Shown piece by piece: positions 1-5,210 of a stretch of 5,544 nt of DNA. Made by a program: the position numbers and the translations under genes. Numbering within the stretch: the stretch's first letter is position 1; each line of letters opens with the position of its first letter. Origin of the DNA: an uncultured Burkholderiaceae bacterium (GTDB taxonomy: Bacteria; Pseudomonadota; Gammaproteobacteria; Burkholderiales; Burkholderiaceae_C); assembly GCA_938022295.1 (NCBI GenBank), contig CALIDR010000231.1:1-5544 (forward strand), in the 5' to 3' direction. The notes beneath the pieces were generated by a model. The model saw only the letters and a list, made by a program, of their open reading frames with translations, made no database searches and was not told the origin of the DNA.

Positions 1-54
1 GCTGCCGGCGGCACGGGCGGTGCTGCCGCCGGCGGCGCTGCGGGCGGCCTCGGC
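1..54 (+). repeat. Ala/Gly-coding low-complexity tract
   Basis: Almost every codon in this stretch is GCN or GGN, giving a run of alanine and glycine with one threonine before the first ordinary residues (LGDVLF). The DNA is an imperfect GCTGCC/GGCGGC pattern without a clean unit length. It is most likely a flexible linker inside the HerA-like protein and a place where replication slippage or assembly errors could occur. Confidence 0.5.
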
Positions 55-213
55 GACGTGCTGTTCGGCAGCACCGGCCCGCGCGGCGGGCGGCGCCCCG
101 GCATGCTCGAGACGGCGGCCACCTCCGCCGTGCGCACGATGGGCACGACGATCGGGCGCGAGATCATCCGCGGCGTGCTCGGCGGGCTGTTCGGCGGCGC
201 GAAGCGGCGCTGA
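1..213 (+). CDS. DUF853 / HerA-like helicase, C-terminal fragment
   Basis: This is the last 70 codons of a gene that enters from the left edge, read in frame 1 and ending at TGA 211-213. The fragment opens with an Ala/Gly-only stretch (codons 1-16), probably a flexible linker. It then runs into a conserved-looking tail containing MLETAATSAVRTMGTTIGRE and IIRGVLGGLFGG and ending in a basic AKRR. That tail (met-leu-glu-thr, a Ser/Ala-Val-Arg-Thr helix, then a Gly-Arg-Glu-Ile-Ile-Arg-Gly-Val-Leu-Gly block) matches my memory of the extreme C-terminus of the DUF853 family, which includes E. coli YjgR: HerA/FtsK-like P-loop ATPases of unclear physiological role. The ATPase motifs lie outside the window, so activity cannot be judged. 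The next gene starts 14 nt downstream on the same strand, so the two may be co-transcribed. The family call rests only on this tail. Confidence 0.72.
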   Translation, partial: AAGGTGGAAAGGAAGGLGDVLFGSTGPRGGRRPGMLETAATSAVRTMGTTIGREIIRGVLGGLFGGAKRR

Positions 214-227
214 GCGGGCCCGCGGCG

Positions 228-722
228 ATGCGCGCGGCACGCTGGCTGGCGGCCCTCGCCGTCGTCGCCGCCGCGCTGCTGCTGGCGGCCGGCCGCCTCG
301 GCTGGCTGCAGGGCGCGCCGCCGGCGGACCTCGGGGTGCGCGACGGCCGGCTGAAGCCGCCGTCGGCCACACCCAACAGCGTCAGCAGCCAGGCCGATCT
401 GTACCCCGAGCACCCCCGGCGCGCTGACGCACGGATCGAGCCGCTGCCCGCGATCGGCGGCGACCCGCGGGCGACGATCGCCTGGCTGGCGGCGCTGCTC
501 GCCGCGCGCGCCGACGCCCGCATCGTCGAGCAGCGCGCCGACTACCTGCGCGTCGAGTTCACGACGCCGTGGCTGCGCTTCGTCGACGACGCCGAGTTCT
601 GGGCCGACCCGGCCGCCGGGGTCGTGCAGGTGCGTTCGGCATCGCGGCTCGGGCGCAGCGACCTCGGCGTCAACCGTGCGCGCGTCGAGGCGCTGCGCGC
701 GCAGCTCTCCGCGGCCGGCTGA
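228..722 (+). CDS. DUF1499 domain protein, membrane-anchored or secreted
   Basis: This complete 164-aa protein starts at ATG 228, 14 nt after the previous stop; no strong ribosome site is visible. Residues 6-28 form a hydrophobic Ala/Leu/Val segment after MRAAR, consistent with an N-terminal membrane anchor or signal sequence, so the rest is probably extracytoplasmic. The DUF1499 domain covers about residues 35-160. Its hallmarks are GVRDGRLKPPSATPNSVSSQ (36-55), YLRVEFTTPWLRFVDDAEFW (106-125), and VQVRSASRLGRSDLGVNRAR (133-152). The family's usual cysteine-bearing 'C-x-SPNCVSS' region is here P-S-A-T-P-N-S-V-S-S, so both cysteines are replaced. The function of DUF1499 is not established; members occur in bacteria and plants. 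It converges with the NTF2-like gene, the two stop codons being 7 nt apart. Family identification is secure; the biochemical role is unknown. Confidence 0.9.
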   Translation: MRAARWLAALAVVAAALLLAAGRLGWLQGAPPADLGVRDGRLKPPSATPNSVSSQADLYPEHPRRADARIEPLPAIGGDPRATIAWLAALLAARADARIVEQRADYLRVEFTTPWLRFVDDAEFWADPAAGVVQVRSASRLGRSDLGVNRARVEALRAQLSAAG

Positions 723-729
723 ACGGGCG

Positions 730-1147
730 TCAGTCGCCTTGCAGGCCCATCGCGCGCAGCCGCGTGTCGGCGCGGTGGCGCGAGCGCACGCCCTCGACGC
801 CGCCGTCGAAGTGCCAGACGAGCACGTCGTCGACGTCGACGACGTGCTTGCCGGTGGAACGCACCGTCGCCTCGAGGTCGGCCAGCAAGACGCCGGTGGC
901 GGCGTCGCCGAGGACCTTCGTCGGCGTGAAGGCGTGGAACTCGATCGACTCGCCGAGCGCGCGGAAGAACCTCGGCACCCGGTCGCGCCCCTTCAGCGGC
1001 TGCAGCCGCGGCACAGGGCTCGGGAACGTCGCGTGCTCCCATTCGACGGCGTCGGCGAGGCGCGACGGGATGAACGGCACGTCGCCGCGGCCGAAGGCCG
1101 CATGGATCTGCTGCACCGGCTCGACGGGGGTCCTCGCGGGTCTCCAT
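730..1147 (-). CDS. NTF2/SnoaL-like domain protein, probable frameshift near its start
   Basis: The coherent frame ends at TGA (complement of 730-732) and encodes an NTF2-like alpha+beta-barrel protein. It shows VQQIHAAFGRGDVPFI (first helix), VEWEH, a GRDRVPRFFRAL helix, IEFHAFTPTKVL, then strands VLLADLEATVRSTGKHV and VDDVLVWHFDGG, and finally RSRHRADTRL. Single-domain SnoaL-like proteins of this kind are about 130-140 aa. The best start is ATG 1147-1145, but that ATG is in a different frame. Skipping one base of the C5 run on the - strand (G5 at 1126-1130 on +) would give METREDPVEPVQQIHAAF continuing into the domain, 138 aa in all. In the sequence as given, the domain frame has no ATG nearby; it runs open upstream to 1626, with possible TTG (1230) and GTG starts. 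Such proteins may be enzymes or ligand-binding proteins; no catalytic residues can be assigned. The gene lies directly downstream of the SRPBCC gene, probably in the same transcript. Confidence 0.72.
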
Positions 1148-1179
1148 CCGGCCCGGATTGCCAGCCGCAGCCTGACGTC

Positions 1180-1691
1180 CGAGGCGGCGGCGGGGTGGCC
1201 GCGCACCTCGAGGTCGCGCTCGTCCTGCAACGCCGCGGCGCGCCTGTCGCGCCGCGCGCCTGCGCCTCCAGCAGCGGCCGCAGCAGTGCGCCGACGAGCG
1301 GCGGCAGCGGCAGACGCACCGCGATCTCGGCGCGGGTGCTGCGGCGCCCTTCGCACGCCTCGTCGGCGAATGCGAACACGAGACTGCCGCCGCGGCCGAG
1401 CCCTTCGACGGTGGTGTCGACGATCGTGCCACCGGGCGCCAGCTCGCGTTCGAAGACGCCGCGCATCGGGATGCCGGGCAGGCGCACGCGCTGCTCGAAC
1501 CGCCCGCCGCCGCGCGGGCGGCGGGCGAGCACCGTGAAACGAAGCTTCGGATGCACGCGGGCGGCGACGTGGTGGTCGACCTCGGCGAACCGGGCGCGCA
1601 CCGTGAGCGCCGGCGCGACGATCCATCTGCGCGGCGCCGTGCCCGACGTGGCCGACCGGGTCCGACGCGGGCCGCCCGCGCCACCGCTCAC
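1180..1691 (-). CDS. SRPBCC-family (START-like fold) protein, frame-broken C-terminus
   Basis: The frame opens at GTG 1691-1689, overlapping the permease stop (GTGA, 4-nt overlap), which suggests translational coupling. Residues 1-27 are low-complexity; a second GTG at codon 31 (1601-1599) is an alternative start nearer the domain. The domain reads VRARFAEVDHHVAARVHPKL (31-50), FEQRVRLPGIPMRGVFERE (65-83), TIVDTTVEGLGRGGSLVFAF (89-108), then LPLPPLVGALLRPLLEAQAR (127-146). This alternation of strands ending in an amphipathic helix fits the SRPBCC hydrophobic-ligand-binding fold. After about codon 146 (1254) this frame turns to junk. The expected helix continuation (RDRRAAALQDERDLEVRGHP) appears in another frame from 1251 on, needing one base gained or two lost near 1252. 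Coding character in that frame fades near 1180, where AGG, AGA, GGA and GCA codons begin, and no stop is present. The end given is therefore where similarity seems to stop, not a stop codon. Ligand and role are unknown. Confidence 0.65.
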
Positions 1692-3505
1692 AGCGGCCAC
1701 GCCAGCAGCAGCGCCGGCACGCCGACGGCGACGACGAGAACCTCCAGCGGCAGGCCGAGCGGCCAGTAGTCGCCGAAGCGCAGGCCGCCGGGGCCGAGGA
1801 TCAGCGTGTTGTTCTGGTGCCCGATCGGGGTCAGGAACGCGCACGACGCGCCGACCGCCACCGCCATCAGGAACGCGTCGGCGTTCACGCCGAGCGCCGC
1901 CGCGGCACCCAGCGCCACCGGGCACATCACCGCCGCGGTGGCCGCGTTGTTCATCAGGTCCGACAGGCACATCGTGACGACGAGCACGAGCGCGAGCGCG
2001 ACCACCGCGTGCCCCTGCGCGACGCCTTCGAGCAGCCAGCGCCCGAGCAGGTCGGCGGTACCGGTGGTCTGCATGGCGCCGGCCACGGGGATCAGCGCCG
2101 CCAGCAGCACGACGACCGGCCAGTCGACGGCGTCGTAGACCGCGCGCGGCGCCAGCGTGCGCAGCGCCATCGTCGCCAGCACCCCGGCGGCGAAGGCGAT
2201 CGCCGCCGGCAGCAGCCCGAACGCCGCGCCGCCGACCGCGGCGGCCATCACGGCTGCGGCCTGGATCGCCTGCCGGCGGTCGGGCACGCGCAGCTCGCGC
2301 CCGGCCAGCGGCACGCAGCCCATCGCCGAGGCGAACTCGGCGATCGTATCCGGCGGGCCCTGCATCAGCAGCAGATCGCCCGGCTGCAGCGCCAGCGAGC
2401 GCAGCCGCGTCAGCGAGCGGCGGCCGCGGCGCGAGACCGCGAGCAGGTTCAGGCCGTAGCGCGTGCGCAGCGCGATGTCGCTCGCCGAGCGGTTCACGAG
2501 CGCCGAAGCCGGCAGCACGACGAGCTCGGCCAGCGCGATCTCGCGCGCGGATTCGTCGTCGGCCGGCGCGGCGGCGTCGCCGGCGCCGCGCTTCGCCGCC
2601 GCGTCGCCGGCCGCGGGCTGCGCCTCCTCGAGCTCGAGCCCGAGCCGCGCGAGCGCGTCGGCGAGCGACTCCGCCTCGGCCTCGACGACGAGGATGTCGC
2701 CCGCGCGCACGACCCGCCCCGGGCTCGGCGCCGTCACCCGCACCTCGCGGCGCACGAGCCCGACGACCTGCGCGCCGACGTCGTCGAGCTCGCGCTCGAT
2801 CTCGCGCAGCGTCAGCCCCGCCGCCTTGCTGCGCGCACCCACCCGCGCCTCGGTGAGGTAGGCGGCGGTGTCGAAACCCTCGTCGCCGTGCGGCCGGCGC
2901 GCCGGCACGAGTCGCCAGCCGACGGCGACGATGAACGCGACGCCCGCCGCCGCCACCGCGAGCCCGACCGGCGCGAAGTCGAACATGCCGAACGTGCCGG
3001 CCCCGGTCTGGGCGCGGAAGCCGGAGACGATCAGGTTCGGCGGCGTGCCGATCAGCGTCACCATGCCGCCCAGGATCGAGCCGAACGCCAGCGGCATCAG
3101 CAGCCGCGCCGGGGGCAGCTCGAGCCGCGCCGCCGACTGCACCGCCACCGGCATCAGCAGCGCGAGCGCGCCGACGTTGTTCATGAACGCCGACAGCACG
3201 GCGCCGAGCACGGTCAGCGCGGCCATCGTCGGCAACGGCCCGGCGGCCGCGGGCAGCACGGCACGCGCCAGCGCGTCGACGGCGCCCGAAGCCTGCAGCG
3301 CGCGGCTGAGCACGAGCACGCACGCCACCGTGACCACCGCCGGATGGCCGAAGCCGGCGAAGGCCTCGCGCGCCGGCACCAACCCGGCGGCCACGCACGC
3401 CAGCAGCGCCGCCATCGCGACCATGTCGTGGCGCCAGCGGCCCCACAGGAACAGTGCGACGGTGGCGCCGAGGATGGCCAGGATCAGGCCTTGTGCGTTC
3501 GTCAT
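1688..3505 (-). CDS. SLC13-family anion permease with two TrkA-C (RCK_C) domains
   Basis: This 605-aa inner-membrane transporter starts at ATG 3505-3503. It has the two-half DASS/SLC13 architecture. The N-terminal half spans residues 1-200, with the motifs LSAFMNNVGALALLMPV (104-120) and GGMVTLIGTPPNLIVSG (146-162). The C-terminal half spans about 413-605, with SDLMNNAATAAVMCPV (515-530) and AFLTPIGHQNNTLILGPGG (556-574). These paired NN and TP/GTPPN motifs are the family's sodium/anion-binding hairpins. A cytoplasmic insert (about 205-405) carries two TrkA-C-like domains. The first, about 222-290, includes VGLVRREVRVTAPSPGRVVRAGDILVV-type strands. The second, about 325-398, includes NLLAVSRRG and LQPGDLLLMQGP. 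An acidic, Ala-rich linker (about 291-320) joins them. Bacterial and algal relatives of this layout transport sulfate or dicarboxylates or are uncharacterised, so substrate is not assignable here. It is the first gene of a leftward unit with the SRPBCC gene and diverges from the DUF2306 gene. Confidence 0.92.
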   Translation of the reverse strand: MTNAQGLILAILGATVALFLWGRWRHDMVAMAALLACVAAGLVPAREAFAGFGHPAVVTVACVLVLSRALQASGAVDALARAVLPAAAGPLPTMAALTVLGAVLSAFMNNVGALALLMPVAVQSAARLELPPARLLMPLAFGSILGGMVTLIGTPPNLIVSGFRAQTGAGTFGMFDFAPVGLAVAAAGVAFIVAVGWRLVPARRPHGDEGFDTAAYLTEARVGARSKAAGLTLREIERELDDVGAQVVGLVRREVRVTAPSPGRVVRAGDILVVEAEAESLADALARLGLELEEAQPAAGDAAAKRGAGDAAAPADDESAREIALAELVVLPASALVNRSASDIALRTRYGLNLLAVSRRGRRSLTRLRSLALQPGDLLLMQGPPDTIAEFASAMGCVPLAGRELRVPDRRQAIQAAAVMAAAVGGAAFGLLPAAIAFAAGVLATMALRTLAPRAVYDAVDWPVVVLLAALIPVAGAMQTTGTADLLGRWLLEGVAQGHAVVALALVLVVTMCLSDLMNNAATAAVMCPVALGAAAALGVNADAFLMAVAVGASCAFLTPIGHQNNTLILGPGGLRFGDYWPLGLPLEVLVVAVGVPALLLAWPL

Positions 3506-3517
3506 CTGCGCGGTCGC

Positions 3518-3582
3518 CGGCAGGCATTATCGGCAGCCGCGGCCGCGGCCCGCGACTGCCGGGCGACGGTTCGCGACGGCAG
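3518..3582. repeat. Four CGGCAG/CTGCCG elements around the permease promoter
   Basis: CGGCAG occurs at 3518-3523, 3531-3536 and 3577-3582, and its complement CTGCCG at 3556-3561. The second and third form a 6-bp inverted repeat enclosing a G/C palindrome (3537-3548); the first two form direct repeats 13 nt apart that bracket the candidate -10. The word is not rare in this G/C-rich DNA (it also occurs inside the permease gene), so a regulatory role is inference. Confidence 0.35.
3526..3531 (-). promoter_or_regulatory. Candidate -10 element for the permease gene
   Basis: Read on the - strand this is GATAAT, one mismatch from the sigma-70 consensus TATAAT, and it lies 20 nt upstream of the permease ATG. 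No convincing -35 hexamer is seen 16-18 nt further upstream, where the DNA is almost pure G/C. If used, the leader would be only about 10-15 nt and nearly without room for a ribosome site; none is apparent. Direct CGGCAG repeats flank it (3518-3523 and 3531-3536), which would suit an operator overlapping the promoter. Confidence 0.3.
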
Positions 3583-3646
3583 GCGACGTTTCGTCGCCGC
3601 GCGGTGGCGCCGCCGGCGCCCGATGGCGACGATGCCGCGCGTCGCC
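3562..3646. repeat. Cluster of GGCGACG / CGTCGCC motifs upstream of the DUF2306 gene
   Basis: GGCGACG is found at 3562-3568, 3582-3588 and 3625-3631, and its complement CGTCGCC at 3592-3598 and 3640-3646. This makes two perfect 7-bp inverted repeats. One has a 3-nt loop TTT (3582-3598); the other has an 8-nt spacer (3625-3646). In addition GCGACG recurs at exact 10-nt steps (3563, 3573, 3583), one helical turn apart. The last arm ends 20 nt before the DUF2306 ATG. It could be a set of regulator-binding sites, or RNA hairpins in the leader. Confidence 0.45.
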
Positions 3647-3653
3647 TCACACC

Positions 3654-3657
3654 GGAG
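3654..3657 (+). promoter_or_regulatory. Ribosome binding site of the DUF2306 gene
   Basis: GGAG lies 9 nt before ATG 3667. It is the clearest Shine-Dalgarno-like match in the window and decides this start over the open frame that continues upstream to 3454 across the divergent region. Confidence 0.6.
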
Positions 3658-3666
3658 CTCGCCGTC

Positions 3667-4098
3667 ATGGAACCGTTCTCGCTGCCCGCCCCGCTCGCCG
3701 CCGCCTCGACGGCGGTGCAGGTCCACCTTGCCGCCGCGCTCGCCGCGCTGCTGCTCGGGCCGCTGGCACTCGCGGCGCGCAAGGGCTCGCCGCTGCACCG
3801 CAGTGCCGGCGTGGCGTGGATCGCGCTGATGGTGCTGGCCGCGCTGTCGAGCCTGTTCATCCGCGACTTCCGGCTGCCCAACTTCGGCGGCTACACGCCG
3901 ATCCACCTGCTGACGCTGGCCACCGCGGCCGGCCTCGCGGTGGGCCTGTGGGCGCTCGCCCGGCGGCGCATCACCGCCCACCGGCGCGCGATGTGGAGCA
4001 CCTACCTCGGCGGCTGCGTGGTCGCCGGCGCGTTCACGCTGCTGCCCGACCGCCTGCTCGGCCGGTGGCTGTGGCACCACGCGCTCGGCTGGATCTGA
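3667..4098 (+). CDS. DUF2306-type integral membrane protein
   Basis: This 143-aa protein starts at ATG 3667, preceded by GGAG at 9-nt spacing. It has about four hydrophobic helices: roughly residues 15-36 (VQVHLAAALAALLLGPLALA), 47-64 (GVAWIALMVLAALSSLFI), 79-98 (HLLTLATAAGLAVGLWALA) and 114-132 (YLGGCVVAGAFTLLPDRLL). DUF2306 hallmarks are all present. They include an HR-x-AG-x-x-W (LHRSAGVAW) after the first helix, a Ser-x-x-Phe-Ile at the end of the second, a His at the start of the third, the ARRRITAHRRAMWSTY loop, and AGAFTLLPDR in the last helix. The conserved histidines in or beside helices have led to suggestions of a haem or redox role for such proteins, but none is proven. Its TGA overlaps the ATG of the sensor kinase by one base (TGATG), so the two are probably translationally coupled. 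That arrangement makes a role near the kinase possible. Confidence 0.85.
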   Translation: MEPFSLPAPLAAASTAVQVHLAAALAALLLGPLALAARKGSPLHRSAGVAWIALMVLAALSSLFIRDFRLPNFGGYTPIHLLTLATAAGLAVGLWALARRRITAHRRAMWSTYLGGCVVAGAFTLLPDRLLGRWLWHHALGWI

Positions 4099-5210
4099 TG
4101 CGCCCGCTTGCCCCCGACAATGCGTCGATGGTGCTCCGCTTCTCGCCGCTCACGATGTGGCGCCGCTTCTGGTGGACGCAGGCGATCTGCGCCGCCATCG
4201 CGCTCGTGCTGGCGGCACTCGGCTCGCGGGCGACGACGGCGTGGATCTACTCCGCGCTGATCGGCACCGCGTCGTGGGCGCTGATCGACGGCGGCCGACA
4301 CGGGCTCGCGCGCTGGCGGCTCGCGCGCACGACCACGCCCGACGACGAGCTGCGCGAAGGCTGGCCCGGCTGGGGCTGGATGGCGCCGGTCGTCGCGCTC
4401 GGCGCGCTCGGCGGCTGGTGGCTCGGGTCGCTGGCCGGCGACGCGCTCACCGGCCGGCGCAGTGCCCCGCCGCTGGACGGCGACTGGCGTCGCCTGGCGG
4501 GCCTGCTCGCCGTGCCGCTCGTGGCGGCCGTCGCGCTGACATGGTTCTTCTATGCCCGCAGCCGCATGGCCTCGATCGAGGCCACCGTCGCGCAGACGAG
4601 CCGCCAGGCGACCGAGGCGCAGCTCAAGCTGCTCGAATCGCAGCTCGAGCCGCACATGCTGTTCAACACGCTGGCCAACCTGCGCGCGCTGATCGGCGTC
4701 GACCCGCCGCGCGCGCAGGCGATGCTCGACCGCCTGATCGCCTACCTGCGCGCCACGCTCGGCGCCTCGCAGCGGCCATGGCACCCGCTGAGTGCCGAGT
4801 TCGAACGCTGCACCGACTACCTGGCGCTGATGGCCATCCGCATGGGCCCCCGCCTCGCGGTACGCACCGAGCTGCCGCCCGCGCTGCGCGACGTGCCGGT
4901 GCCGACGCTGCTGCTGCAACCGCTGGTCGAGAACGCGATCCTCCACGGGCTCGAGCCGAAGGTCGACGGCGGTCGCATCGAGATCGCCGCCGCCTGCGAC
5001 GGCGACCGCCTGCGTCTGACGGTTCGCGACACCGGCGCCGGGCCCGGCGCGGCACCCACCGCCGGCACCGGGTTCGGCCTGCCCCAGGTGCGCGAGCGGC
5101 TGGCGACGCTGTACGGTGACCGCGCCGTGTTCGAACTGCACGCCGCCGACGACGCCGAAGGCGGCACGGTCGCCGCCGTCACGCTGCCCTTCGACACGAG
5201 CCCGCCATGA
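4098..5210 (+). CDS. LytS/AlgZ-type sensor histidine kinase
   Basis: This 370-aa kinase starts at ATG 4098, which shares its A with the upstream stop; ATG 4128 (360 aa) is the alternative. Four membrane helices are predicted by eye at about residues 24-42, 48-65, 92-115 and 133-152, with no sizeable extracytoplasmic sensor domain. A polar coiled-coil-like helix (155-183) leads into the His_kinase domain (PF06580 type). Its H-box is LESQLEPHMLFNTLANLRAL, with phospho-acceptor His186; the family norm is PHFLFNTL, so Met187 is a mild variant. The HATPase_c part follows: N-box LLLQPLVENAILHGLEPK (271-288, Asn279), G1-like DTGAG (311-315) and G2-like GTGFGLPQVRERL (323-335). All residues needed for autophosphorylation appear present. 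It should phosphorylate the regulator encoded immediately downstream, whose ATG overlaps its stop (ATGA). The signal is unknown; membrane-embedded sensing, or input from the DUF2306 protein, is inference. Confidence 0.92.
   Translation: MRPLAPDNASMVLRFSPLTMWRRFWWTQAICAAIALVLAALGSRATTAWIYSALIGTASWALIDGGRHGLARWRLARTTTPDDELREGWPGWGWMAPVVALGALGGWWLGSLAGDALTGRRSAPPLDGDWRRLAGLLAVPLVAAVALTWFFYARSRMASIEATVAQTSRQATEAQLKLLESQLEPHMLFNTLANLRALIGVDPPRAQAMLDRLIAYLRATLGASQRPWHPLSAEFERCTDYLALMAIRMGPRLAVRTELPPALRDVPVPTLLLQPLVENAILHGLEPKVDGGRIEIAAACDGDRLRLTVRDTGAGPGAAPTAGTGFGLPQVRERLATLYGDRAVFELHAADDAEGGTVAAVTLPFDTSPP

Larger units (their letters stand above)
3506..3666. promoter_or_regulatory. Divergent intergenic region, repeat-rich
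   Basis: This 161-nt region separates the leftward permease gene from the rightward DUF2306/two-component unit and must carry or adjoin promoters for both. It contains the only A/T-leaning patch nearby (ATTATC, 3526-3531), a 12-nt perfect palindrome CCGCGGCCGCGG (3537-3548), four copies of CGGCAG/CTGCCG in its left half and five copies of GGCGACG/CGTCGCC in its right half. I see no plausible small gene here; the reading frames passing through it have no coding character. Confidence 0.6.

Noticed and set aside
700..760. Possible bidirectional terminator between the convergent DUF1499 and NTF2-like genes
   Set aside because: Only short GCCGGC-type self-complementarity is present, with no convincing stem-loop followed by a T run on either strand.
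3537..3548. 12-nt palindrome CCGCGGCCGCGG considered as an operator by itself
   Set aside because: Pure G/C alternation of this kind arises easily at this base composition. It is noted only as part of the wider repeat-rich region.
3454..3666. N-terminal extension of the DUF2306 protein
   Set aside because: The extension is Arg/Gly/Pro-rich without membrane segments and crosses the divergent region. ATG 3667 has a good ribosome site and gives the normal family length.
1817..3829. 670-codon open frame on the + strand opposite the permease
   Set aside because: Its translation is dominated by Arg, His, Gln and Ala with no recognisable motif, and it is antisense to a clear SLC13 permease. It is open because stop codons are rare in such G/C-rich DNA.
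993..3881. 962-codon open frame on the - strand spanning the permease and SRPBCC genes
   Set aside because: Only its 1691-1254 part (SRPBCC) has family features. The rest is an out-of-frame shadow of the permease and of the divergent region.
2868..4097. Upstream extension of the sensor kinase frame
   Set aside because: It passes antisense through the permease and out of frame through the DUF2306 gene, and has no kinase or sensor motifs. The coupled ATG at 4098 is far more plausible.
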